A DNA stretch of 8,943 nt from an uncultured Lachnospiraceae bacterium (GTDB lineage: Bacteria > Bacillota > Clostridia > Lachnospirales > Lachnospiraceae): NCBI GenBank assembly GCA_934434905.1, contig CAKSAI010000115.1, forward strand, positions 1 through 8,943. The letters are read 5' to 3'. Position numbers and translations under genes: made by a program. Shown here in pieces: positions 1 through 5,701 of this stretch (the first letter of the stretch is position 1; each line of letters opens with the position of its first letter). A model generated the notes under the pieces. It was not told the DNA's origin, searched no databases, and saw only the letters and a program-made list of their open reading frames with translations.

Positions 1-1106
1 ACCATATGTTGGTTCGAGGGATTAATATGTTCATTCCCCATGCGTTTTCTCCTGTATTCCCAAAGTGGGATTGCCCGCCTCATTTTTATGGAAACGGACA
101 AAATCCGGCCTTTGCTGGTTATTGCATGCTGGGACAGTATATGAACAACATGTGCCGGCGGTTTAGCGGCGGCAAGGCGTATATGCCGATAGCTGTCCTG
201 TACGATGCAGAGGGAGAGTGGAGTGGCCGTCCTTTTGCGGATATGGACAGTATTGCAAAGGTGCTTATGGAGCATCAGATTAATTTTGTATTTGTACCAG
301 AGGACAAGCTGGATCAGGTGAGGGAGTATGAGTGTCTCATCGTACCGTACCGGCAGTACTTGTCACCGTGGACGAGAGAGCAACTGCGGGAGATAGGAAC
401 AGAACGACAGGTTTATTATATTCATTCCGGAGAACAGGATGAGATGGAAAGAATAGCAACTGTACTGGAACAGAACGGCATGGCTTCTTTGAAAATACAT
501 GGTGACAGGAAGCTTTTACGGGTCATGCGTTATGACAAAGCTGGAAAAACGGAATATTTTGTACATAATGAGAAGGCATCCGTCTGTACAGTGCAGGTGG
601 AGACAGATGGAGGTAATCTGTTATCGGAAGATATATTGAATGAGCGGCAGGAAATACTGCCATGCAGGCAAGGATTGGTAACCTTGAAGCTGGGGGCAGG
701 ACAGGCGGTTGTTCTGACTTTCGTGCAGCAAAGGAGGACTTTGGCGCAGCCGGGGAAGAATACTGTGGTTGAAAAGCCGGAGACAAGAGGTATTTCCTTT
801 GTATTGATCAAAGAAAGTGAGCATGAAAAAGAATATTGTGCTAAAATTGCAGATGAAGGGGTAGAAATAAATACAAAAGAAAGAACAATGGTTATTTTCT
901 ATGAGGGAGAGTCCATTCATGTGCAGGTGGGTGACCGCTGTTATGACAGGATCGCACGGCCGGCATATATTCCACTGCCGCAGGACAGCGAGCTGGATGT
1001 GTGTATAAAAATAAAGGGAAATCTTGGGGAGAAGATGAGGGATGATCTGACAAGATTTTCCATATTGAGACCGATAGAATTATTAAAAATGAAATTATTT
1101 GAATAG
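1..1106 (+). CDS. Glycoside-hydrolase-like protein, C-terminal part (5' end outside window)
   Basis: This is the 3' part of a longer gene. The frame is already open at base 3 (a His codon before the first ATG at 6), and the first residues read like the end of a catalytic barrel rather than a start: GINMFIPHAFSP, then a DCPPHFY stretch. Counting from the ATG at 6, residues 62-74 (IAVLYDAEGEWSG) and the following segment up to about 115 resemble the Rossmann-like domain that follows the barrel in clan GH-A enzymes related to GH2 and beta-galactosidases. The last ~55 residues (DRIARPAYIPLP, then NLGEKMRDDLTRFSILRP) resemble the galactose-binding-like jelly roll of GH2 sugar-binding domains. The likely role is cleavage of a plant or host glycan, with substrate unknown. 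The first half of the C-terminal jelly roll (residues ~260-300) looks shorter than I expect, so an internal deletion is possible. The dead sugar dehydrogenase just downstream suggests one former catabolic locus. The family assignment is from remembered sequence patterns and is tentative. Confidence 0.6.
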   Translation, partial: HMLVRGINMFIPHAFSPVFPKWDCPPHFYGNGQNPAFAGYCMLGQYMNNMCRRFSGGKAYMPIAVLYDAEGEWSGRPFADMDSIAKVLMEHQINFVFVPEDKLDQVREYECLIVPYRQYLSPWTREQLREIGTERQVYYIHSGEQDEMERIATVLEQNGMASLKIHGDRKLLRVMRYDKAGKTEYFVHNEKASVCTVQVETDGGNLLSEDILNERQEILPCRQGLVTLKLGAGQAVVLTFVQQRRTLAQPGKNTVVEKPETRGISFVLIKESEHEKEYCAKIADEGVEINTKERTMVIFYEGESIHVQVGDRCYDRIARPAYIPLPQDSELDVCIKIKGNLGEKMRDDLTRFSILRPIELLKMKLFE

Positions 1107-1225
1107 AGGACGGAAGGTAAAGGTTGCGACAGAACGGCTTAATCATAACGGGGGTGGTTTCTATGGCATGCTTTAAAATTTTCCAGTAGGAAAGATCATG
1201 GGTAAAATGTATTCTGGCGGTATAA

Positions 1226-1745
1226 AGGGGTAAGTGTAGGAAAGAAACCATTTATCCAAAAGAAAACTGCTATACGGATATGCGTAAGATACAGGAGGTG
1301 GCAAATGTAAATCAATGTAAGCTGATGATTTGTCATGTGCTGCGCTATGCACCGTTTTATCGCAAGGCGAGAGAAATTATTGACTCTGGTGTGCTTGGGG
1401 AGATCATGAATATGCAAAGTGTTGTCATGATATAGACTTACTCTGTTGGTTTAACAATAAGACTACTCCAAAGACGGTTTATTCGAATGGCGGCAGAGAT
1501 TATTTTGTGCCGGAGAAAGCACCAAAAGGAGCAGGAAGGAATCTTTGGATACAGGGCACAAAGGGGCTGGACATTTTGGAGGAGACAGACGCTTGATCGA
1601 TGATTTCTGTGCGCTGATGGAGGGAGAACAACCTTCTGTTTCCTGTACATCTATCGATGATTCCGTCTGGGGACATTTTGCATGTTATGCAGCGGATGCG
1701 TCACAGGAAACAAAAGAAATTGTCACAATAGGTAGCGGAAAATAG
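1226..1745 (+). pseudogene. Gfo/Idh/MocA family oxidoreductase remnant (multiple internal deletions)
   Basis: Three collinear fragments of one NAD(P)-dependent sugar/inositol-type dehydrogenase lie in three frames. Fragment A (1226-1432) contains CHVLRYAPFYRKAREII and then DSGVLGEI, the typical middle of the Rossmann half; it stops at TAG 1433-1435. Fragment B (from about 1420, frame of base 1429) reads KCCHDIDLLCWF, matching the SKSCHDxDLLxW region of the family. It runs on to a VPEKAPKGAGR stretch and loses homology near 1540. Fragment C (1545-1745) contains GHFGGDRRLIDDF, then SVSCTSIDDSVWGHFACYAAD, the family's C-terminal end, and stops at TAG 1743-1745. The segment between GEIMNMQS and CHDID, and a larger one between fragments B and C, are missing, so at least two deletions occurred. 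Bases 1107-1225 contain no recognisable N-terminus. The gene is surely nonfunctional. It probably belonged to the same sugar-utilisation operon as the glycoside hydrolase upstream. Confidence 0.78.
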
Positions 1746-1765
1746 ACTGACGATAAGGAGATAAC

Positions 1766-2551
1766 CTACCGCGTCAGCGAAAGGTAATTCCGCATGTTTT
1801 TCAGCGCTGACTTCTCAAGCCGGCTGACCTGGGCCTGGGAGATCTGGATCTCCTCCGCCACCTCCATCTGGGTTTTTCCCTGGAAAAAGCGGAGCTGGAT
1901 AATGTAGTGTTCCCGTTCTCCCAGGCGCTTCATTGCATCGCTTAGGGAGAGCTCCTCCACCCAGGTCTCTTCCCGGCTCTTCTTATCACTGATCTGATCC
2001 ATGACATAGAGCGTGTCACCGCCATCGGTATAGACCGGCTCGTAGAGGCTTACCGGGCTTTGAATGGCGTCCAGGGCGAAGACGATCTCTTCCTTGGTGA
2101 GCCCGGTCTCTGCGGCAATCTCCGGGATCGTGGGTTCCTGAAGATTCTGCTTCATCAGAAGCTCTCTGGCGTGGATGGCCTTGTAGGCGGTGTCCCGAAG
2201 GGAGCGGCTGACCCGGATGGCATTGTTATCCCTTAGGTAGCGGCGGATCTCACCGATGATCATTGGCACGGCATACGTAGAAAACTTCACATTCATGGTG
2301 GGATCGAAGTTGTCAATGGATTTGATGAGACCGATGCAGCCGATCTGAAACAGGTCATCCACATTTTCACTGTTCCCGGCAAAGCGCTTGATGACGCTTA
2401 AGACCAGACGCAGGTTCCCTTTGATGTAATCCTCCCTGGCCTGTAAGTCCCCCTCTTTGATCTTGCGGAAGAGCTCTGCCTTCTCATCCTCCTTTAAAAT
2501 GGGGAGCTTTGAGGTGTTTACTCCGCAGATTTCTACCTTGTAAATCGCCAT
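1766..2551 (-). CDS. sigG: RNA polymerase sporulation-specific sigma factor SigG
   Basis: This is the forespore-specific late sigma factor, which directs core RNA polymerase to sigma-G promoters after engulfment. The protein has 261 residues, the usual length. The N-terminus KVEICGVNTSKLPIL (5-19) is the hallmark that separates SigG from SigF and SigB. Region 2 follows at about 39-110, with NLRLVLSVIKRF, DDLFQIGCIGLIKSIDNFDP and FSTYAVPMIIGEIRRYLRD for -10 recognition and core binding. Region 3 lies at about 115-170. The region 4 helix-turn-helix for -35 recognition is at about 228-250 (EVAEEIQISQAQVSRLEKSAL). The ATG at 2551 is supported by a GGAGG at 2560-2564 on the minus strand, 8 nt away. 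The gene stands alone, is divergent from argS, and has no spoIIGA-sigE next to it in the window. It appears intact. Its presence implies that the organism makes, or recently made, endospores. Confidence 0.97.
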   Translation of the reverse strand: MAIYKVEICGVNTSKLPILKEDEKAELFRKIKEGDLQAREDYIKGNLRLVLSVIKRFAGNSENVDDLFQIGCIGLIKSIDNFDPTMNVKFSTYAVPMIIGEIRRYLRDNNAIRVSRSLRDTAYKAIHARELLMKQNLQEPTIPEIAAETGLTKEEIVFALDAIQSPVSLYEPVYTDGGDTLYVMDQISDKKSREETWVEELSLSDAMKRLGEREHYIIQLRFFQGKTQMEVAEEIQISQAQVSRLEKSALKNMRNYLSLTR

Positions 2552-2583
2552 GATCTGTTCCTCCGTCGCTGATGTTCTAAAGA

Positions 2584-2614
2584 AAGGGTGCGCCGATTGC
2601 GATACTTTTATTCA
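2584..2614 (-). promoter_or_regulatory. Possible sigma-G-type promoter of sigG (weak)
   Basis: On the minus strand TGAATA (2609-2614) fits the sigma-G -35 pattern GHATR. After 18 nt comes CACCCTT (2584-2590), a poor match to the -10 pattern CATWMTA. Initiation here would start RNA about 25 nt before the ATG, just upstream of the GGAGG. sigG is known to be autoregulated and transcribed in the forespore, which fits, but the -10 is weak and no other candidate is better. Confidence 0.25.
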
Positions 2615-2619
2615 TAAAC

Positions 2620-2648
2620 TTGCGTCCAAAAAGAAAATGTATTATAAT
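2620..2648 (+). promoter_or_regulatory. Sigma-A promoter of argS
   Basis: TTGCGT (2620-2625) and TATAAT (2643-2648) are separated by exactly 17 bp. The -10 is perfect and the -35 matches TTGACA at four of six positions. Transcription would begin near 2655, giving argS a leader of about 150 nt. The promoter lies in the divergent sigG-argS intergenic space and overlaps the region upstream of sigG, but points to argS. Confidence 0.8.
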
Positions 2649-2684
2649 GTCCACGAAAGCAATGAGCAGTGCCAAGACGGGCGG

Positions 2685-2717
2685 GAATAAAATGTCTGCT
2701 TGCAGACAATTTTATTC
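2685..2717 (+). promoter_or_regulatory. Strong stem-loop in the argS leader
   Basis: The left arm (2685-2699) and right arm (2702-2717) are inverted repeats that pair over 15 bp with a single bulged T and only two unpaired bases at the tip (2700-2701). It sits about 30 nt into the predicted argS transcript. A smaller hairpin, GGGC-gaat-GCCC, lies at 2734-2745. No T-run follows the large stem, so it is not a standard terminator, and I could not find the conserved T-box sequence that normally controls aminoacyl-tRNA synthetase genes. The function is unknown: it may stabilise the mRNA, process it, or attenuate transcription. Confidence 0.55.
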
Positions 2718-2807
2718 ATGAACGGATTGATAGGGCGAATGCCCGTGAGCGAGATGGAGCGTAGCGGAATCGAGCTCGCACTGCTAGATACAAGAAAGGA
2801 TTTATTT

Positions 2808-4577
2808 ATGAAAAAATTAATGGATCTCATCACAGAGGAAGTGACGAAAGCCTTTGTGGAACAGGGATATGAGGAAAAATATGGAAAAGTCTCGCCCTCC
2901 AATCGGCCCGATCTGTGCGAATATCAGTGCAATGGAGCCATGGCGGCAGCCAAGGCATACAAGTGTGCCCCCTTTATGATCTCCGATAAGATTGCGGAGG
3001 CGCTTAAAGGAAACGAGATGTTTTCCATGGTGGAGTCCGTAAAGCCGGGCTTTCTGAACTTAAAGCTCAGTGAGGCATATGTGGCAGACTACCTGAGAGA
3101 GATGGCAGCGGATGCGGGGCGTTTCGGCTGTGAGAAGGCAAAGGAACCAAAGACCATCATTGTGGATTACGGCGGAGCCAATGTAGCCAAGCCGCTCCAT
3201 GTGGGACATCTGCGCTCGGCCATCATCGGCGAGAGTGTGAAGCGGATCGGAAAGTTCATGGGACATAACATGATCGGTGATGTCCATCTGGGAGACTGGG
3301 GATTGCAGATGGGACTTATCATTGTGGAACTGAAGGAACGCAAGCCGGATCTTGTGTATTTTGATGAAACGTATCAGGGAGAATACCCCAAGGAACCTCC
3401 CTTCACCATTGCCGAGCTGGAAGAGATCTACCCGACTGCCAGCGGGAAGTCCAAGGTAGACGCAGCCTTTAAGGAGGCAGCGCTTGCGGCTACGCAGGAG
3501 ATGCAGGCGGGAAGGCGTGGATACCGGGCATTGCTTTCCCATATCATGAACGTGTCGGTGAAGGATCTGAAGAAGAATTACGACAGCCTGAATGTCTCTT
3601 TTGAATTATGGAAAGGAGAATCGGATGCGGAGCCTTACATCTCCGATATGGTGGAGATGATGAAGGAGAAGGGCTACGCATACATTTCTGACGGAGCTCT
3701 GGTGGTGGACGTGAAGGAGGATACGGATTCCAAGGAGATCCCGCCCTGCATGATCTTAAAGTCCGATGGGGCAGCGCTTTACGATACCACGGATCTGGCT
3801 ACCATTATCTGGCGTATGCAGGATTATGATCCTGACGAGATCATCTATGTGGTGGATAAGCGTCAGGAATTGCATTTTATCCAGGTGTTCCGCTGCGCCA
3901 GGAAGACCGGACTGGTAAAACCGGAGACCGGGCTCAAATTCCTGGGCTTTGGTACCATGAACGGGAAGGATGGCAAGCCCTTCAAGACAAGAGACGGCGG
4001 CGTTATGCGTCTGGAATATCTGGTTCAGAGTATCAACGAGGAAATGTATAAGAAGATTGCCGAGAATCATATCGTGGAGGAAGCGGAAGGAAGAGAGACG
4101 GCCCGGCTCGTGGCGCTGTCCGCCATCAAGTACGGCGATCTGTCCAACCAGGCATCCAAGGATTACATCTTCGATATTGATCGGTTTACCTCCTTTGAGG
4201 GCAATACAGGGCCGTACATTCTGTATACCATTGTGCGGATGAAGTCTATTCTGAACAAGTATTACAGCGAGAAAACGCTTCCGACGGGGGCCAAGATCCA
4301 GCCTGCCCGTTCCGAGAGCGAGAAAGCACTGATGCTTCTGATCGCCGGCTTCAACAGCGTTATGGAGGCTGCCTATCAGGAGACGGCGCCTCACAAGGTA
4401 TGTGCGTATATCTACGATCTCGCCAACGCCTTCAACCATTTCTACCATGAGACCAAGATCATGGCGGAGGAGGATCCCATGATCCGGGCCGGATATATCT
4501 GCCTGCTGGAGCTGGCAAGAGGGATCCTGGAGACCTGTATCGATGTGCTGGGATTCTCCGCACCGGAGAAGATGTGA
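2808..4577 (+). CDS. argS: Arginine--tRNA ligase (arginyl-tRNA synthetase)
   Basis: This class I synthetase charges tRNA-Arg with arginine using ATP, in the cytoplasm. The ATG at 2808 is preferred: AGAAAGGA at 2793-2800 lies 7 nt upstream, and the protein then begins MKKLMDLITEEV as the N-terminal additional domain should. The frame is open upstream to 2700, but those 36 codons are leader sequence. The product is 589 residues, a normal size for the short ArgS type. The ArgS N-terminal tRNA-recognition domain covers about 1-110. The class I HIGH motif is HVGH at 131-134 within KPLHVGHLRS, followed by GDWGLQMG at about 162-169. In place of KMSKS there is FKTRDGG (392-398), a common ArgS feature. 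The DALR anticodon-binding domain starts near FEGNTGPYI (about 462) and runs to the end. It is transcribed alone and ends with tandem stops TGA-TAA. It is an essential, well-conserved gene, and I see nothing broken in it. Confidence 0.97.
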   Translation: MKKLMDLITEEVTKAFVEQGYEEKYGKVSPSNRPDLCEYQCNGAMAAAKAYKCAPFMISDKIAEALKGNEMFSMVESVKPGFLNLKLSEAYVADYLREMAADAGRFGCEKAKEPKTIIVDYGGANVAKPLHVGHLRSAIIGESVKRIGKFMGHNMIGDVHLGDWGLQMGLIIVELKERKPDLVYFDETYQGEYPKEPPFTIAELEEIYPTASGKSKVDAAFKEAALAATQEMQAGRRGYRALLSHIMNVSVKDLKKNYDSLNVSFELWKGESDAEPYISDMVEMMKEKGYAYISDGALVVDVKEDTDSKEIPPCMILKSDGAALYDTTDLATIIWRMQDYDPDEIIYVVDKRQELHFIQVFRCARKTGLVKPETGLKFLGFGTMNGKDGKPFKTRDGGVMRLEYLVQSINEEMYKKIAENHIVEEAEGRETARLVALSAIKYGDLSNQASKDYIFDIDRFTSFEGNTGPYILYTIVRMKSILNKYYSEKTLPTGAKIQPARSESEKALMLLIAGFNSVMEAAYQETAPHKVCAYIYDLANAFNHFYHETKIMAEEDPMIRAGYICLLELARGILETCIDVLGFSAPEKM

Positions 4578-4635
4578 TAACTGCCGTAAAAGCCTTTCAG
4601 ATTCCTACAGCGGCGGTTCCTTCCTGGGCGATGAA

Positions 4636-4691
4636 CCAGAGCCAGCCCTTTGTTGCAGATGTATTCGTGTAACGTCAGGCTGGCTGGTTTT
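4636..4691 (+). terminator. Possible argS terminator in the convergent spacer
   Basis: CCAG (4636-4639) plus CCAGCC (4642-4647) pairs with GGCTGGCTGG (4678-4687), leaving a bulged AG. Inside, GTTGCA (4652-4657) pairs with TGTAAC (4668-4673) with one G-U. Only four T residues (4688-4691) follow, so termination strength is doubtful. The rest of the 157-bp spacer between argS and the convergent LUD gene (4578-4734) shows no gene that I recognise. Confidence 0.4.
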
Positions 4692-4734
4692 GCGCATGCT
4701 GGTGAAGATGGCTGTGAATCGTAACGCTTTTGCT

Positions 4735-5370
4735 TTAGTACCCGAAATCCCCACCGATCAGAATGATCTTGATACGTCCCGGTATTCCGCATCTTCTTGT
4801 GACGACGGTGTGGCTGCAGATACAGTCCGGGCTGTAGCAGTCCCCGCAGGCTCCGGTCTGGGAGCAGGGAGTATTCCTGCTAAGTCGAATGGCGTTGGCG
4901 GGCGAGGCAACGTTCTTTACTCTGCGATAAGCGTCCTCAAGGGTGGGACATACCTTGTTCATGCCGGCCAGGATGATCACCTGCTTCGGCCCCCAGATCA
5001 GCGCGGCTACGCGGTTGCCGTTGCCGTCGATATTCACAAGCTCGCCCTCCAGGGTGATGGCGTTGGTGCTCATGAAGTAAGCGTCAGCGTTAAAGGCACC
5101 TGCATAGATATCCCGCACCTGTTCCGGTGGCACACAGGTCCGGTCCAGTAACCGGATATCTTCTCTCTCACGGAGTGTGGGAAGCATACCCGTCTCCTCC
5201 AGGGTCATGGAACCGCCGAAGCACACGACGCTGTCTTTCTCAAGGAAGGAGCATGCCAGTGCGACAGCTTCCTCGGGGCTCTTACAGTAGTAGCCCTCCA
5301 TCTGGCGTTTCTTTAAGTTCTTGATGATCGTGTTTGCTGTGATCTCATAATATGTTTCCTTTGGTGTCAT
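4735..5370 (-). CDS. LUD-domain protein (DUF162, LutC-like)
   Basis: This 211-residue protein belongs to the LUD superfamily, which includes LutB and LutC of the iron-sulfur L-lactate utilisation complex; the role of stand-alone members is not settled. Conserved blocks are GYYCKSPEEAVALA (26-39), VCFGGSMTLEETGM (49-62), STNAITLEGELVNIDGNGNR (101-120) and ALIWGPKQVIILAGMNKV (123-140). A Cys cluster follows at C169, C175, C178, C183, C185 and C194, then the family's usual ending of hydrophobic residues and GGDFGY. The Cys spacing could bind a metal or Fe-S cluster, which is inference. The start is supported by GGAGG at 5378-5382 on the minus strand, 7 nt from the ATG at 5370. No lutA or lutB is nearby, so a lactate role should not be assumed. 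The gene is convergent with argS and shares a promoter region with the divergent ABC operon. Confidence 0.9.
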   Translation of the reverse strand: MTPKETYYEITANTIIKNLKKRQMEGYYCKSPEEAVALACSFLEKDSVVCFGGSMTLEETGMLPTLREREDIRLLDRTCVPPEQVRDIYAGAFNADAYFMSTNAITLEGELVNIDGNGNRVAALIWGPKQVIILAGMNKVCPTLEDAYRRVKNVASPANAIRLSRNTPCSQTGACGDCYSPDCICSHTVVTRRCGIPGRIKIILIGGDFGY

Positions 5371-5408
5371 ATGAGCGCCTCCTGAACTGTAATAATTATT
5401 TTTCGTAA

Positions 5409-5437
5409 ATTATAGCACAATTTCTCAAAATGTGCTA
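5409..5437 (-). promoter_or_regulatory. Promoter of the LUD gene (extended -10)
   Basis: On the minus strand a perfect TATAAT (5409-5414) is preceded by TGC, making an extended -10 (TGnTATAAT). Seventeen bp upstream is TAGCAC (5432-5437), a poor -35, but extended -10 promoters tolerate this. Its -35 position is occupied by the -10 region of the opposite promoter. The predicted start is near 5402, about 30 nt before the ATG. Confidence 0.65.
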
Positions 5438-5439
5438 TA
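5411..5439. repeat. Inverted repeat spanning the divergent promoters (possible operator)
   Basis: TATAGCACA (5411-5419) and TGTGCTATA (5431-5439) are a perfect 9-bp inverted repeat around an 11-bp A/T-rich spacer. The centre-to-centre distance of 20 bp, about two helical turns, suits a dimeric regulator. It also contains both promoter -10 regions. I do not recognise the site as a known regulator's consensus. Confidence 0.6.
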
Positions 5440-5441
5440 CT
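5413..5441 (+). promoter_or_regulatory. Promoter of the ABC transporter operon (extended -10)
   Basis: TATACT (5436-5441) is preceded by TGC (5433-5435), an extended -10. The -35 position 17 bp upstream reads TAGCAC (5413-5418), a poor match. Transcription would start near 5448 and give a leader of about 90 nt before the original ABC start codon at 5537. The element mirrors the LUD promoter on the opposite strand. Confidence 0.6.
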
Positions 5442-5469
5442 AACAAAGAATGCGAAGCAGTGATACGGC

Positions 5470-5525
5470 ACCCAAAGGCAGCAAAGCAGCGTTTGGGTCT
5501 CCCGAAATTCCGCAACAGAAGGGAG
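5470..5525 (+). promoter_or_regulatory. Structured leader of the ABC operon
   Basis: ACCCAAA (5470-5476) pairs with TTTGGGT (5492-5498) across a 15-nt loop. Immediately after it, CTCCC (5499-5503) is complementary to GGGAG (5521-5525), which is part of the ribosome binding site AAGGGAG (5519-5525) of the ABC gene. This arrangement could hide the binding site and so control translation. I could not match it to a riboswitch class that I know. The pairing is seen in the sequence; regulation is inference. Confidence 0.4.
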
Positions 5526-5536
5526 CCTGACAGACT

Positions 5537-5671
5537 ATGAACCAAAAACTGAAAAAGCTTGCATCCTATTACAGGCCATACCTGGGCCTGTTTTTCGCGG
5601 ATATGTTCTTTGCGATCCTGGGAGCAGCCATCACGCTGGTGATTCCTCTGATCGTGCGCTATATCACATGA
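5537..5671 (+). pseudogene. Severed N-terminus of the ABC transporter, ending at an in-frame TGA
   Basis: An ATG at 5537 lies 11 nt after AAGGGAG (5519-5525) and opens a 44-codon reading frame. It is exactly the expected start of an ABC half-transporter: a short basic amphipathic beginning (MNQKLKKLASYYRPY), then a first transmembrane helix at about 16-40 (LGLFFADMFFAIL to LVIPLIV). The frame stops at TGA 5669-5671 (codon 45) and continues without shift, through NVITQEPDAAMLKIV, into the long ORF that begins at 5702. One base change, for example from CGA, GGA or TGG, would restore a 578-residue protein. It is either a nonsense mutation, a sequencing error, or a readthrough site. Confidence 0.8.
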
Positions 5672-5701
5672 AATGTAATTACACAGGAACCGGATGCGGC
5701 T

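Noticed and set aside
1747..1777. CTGACG/CGTCAG inverted repeat as a sigG terminator
   Set aside because: The stem is only 6 bp with a 19-nt loop, it includes the last sigG codons, and the following T-tract is interrupted.
2584..2596. AGGGTGCGCCG resembling the T-box AGGGTGG core
   Set aside because: It lies upstream of the argS promoter, so it would not be in the transcript, and the rest of the T-box consensus is absent.
2700..2807. A longer argS beginning at 2700 or at the ATG at 2718
   Set aside because: Neither has a ribosome binding site, 2700 falls in the hairpin loop, and ArgS homology begins at the ATG at 2808, which has AGAAAGGA at a proper distance.
3756..4448. A 230-codon open frame on the minus strand inside argS, plus a 160-codon one at 3060-3542
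   Set aside because: They are antisense shadows of a strongly conserved synthetase. They have no ribosome binding site and no recognisable domain, and their composition follows argS codon structure.
4543..5151. A 202-codon plus-strand frame across the argS end and LUD gene
   Set aside because: It is antisense to the clear LUD protein, starts inside argS, and shows no known domain.
5669..5671. TGA as a selenocysteine codon
   Set aside because: The site is just after a transmembrane helix in an ABC exporter, a family without known selenoproteins, and I see no convincing bacterial SECIS-like hairpin directly after it.
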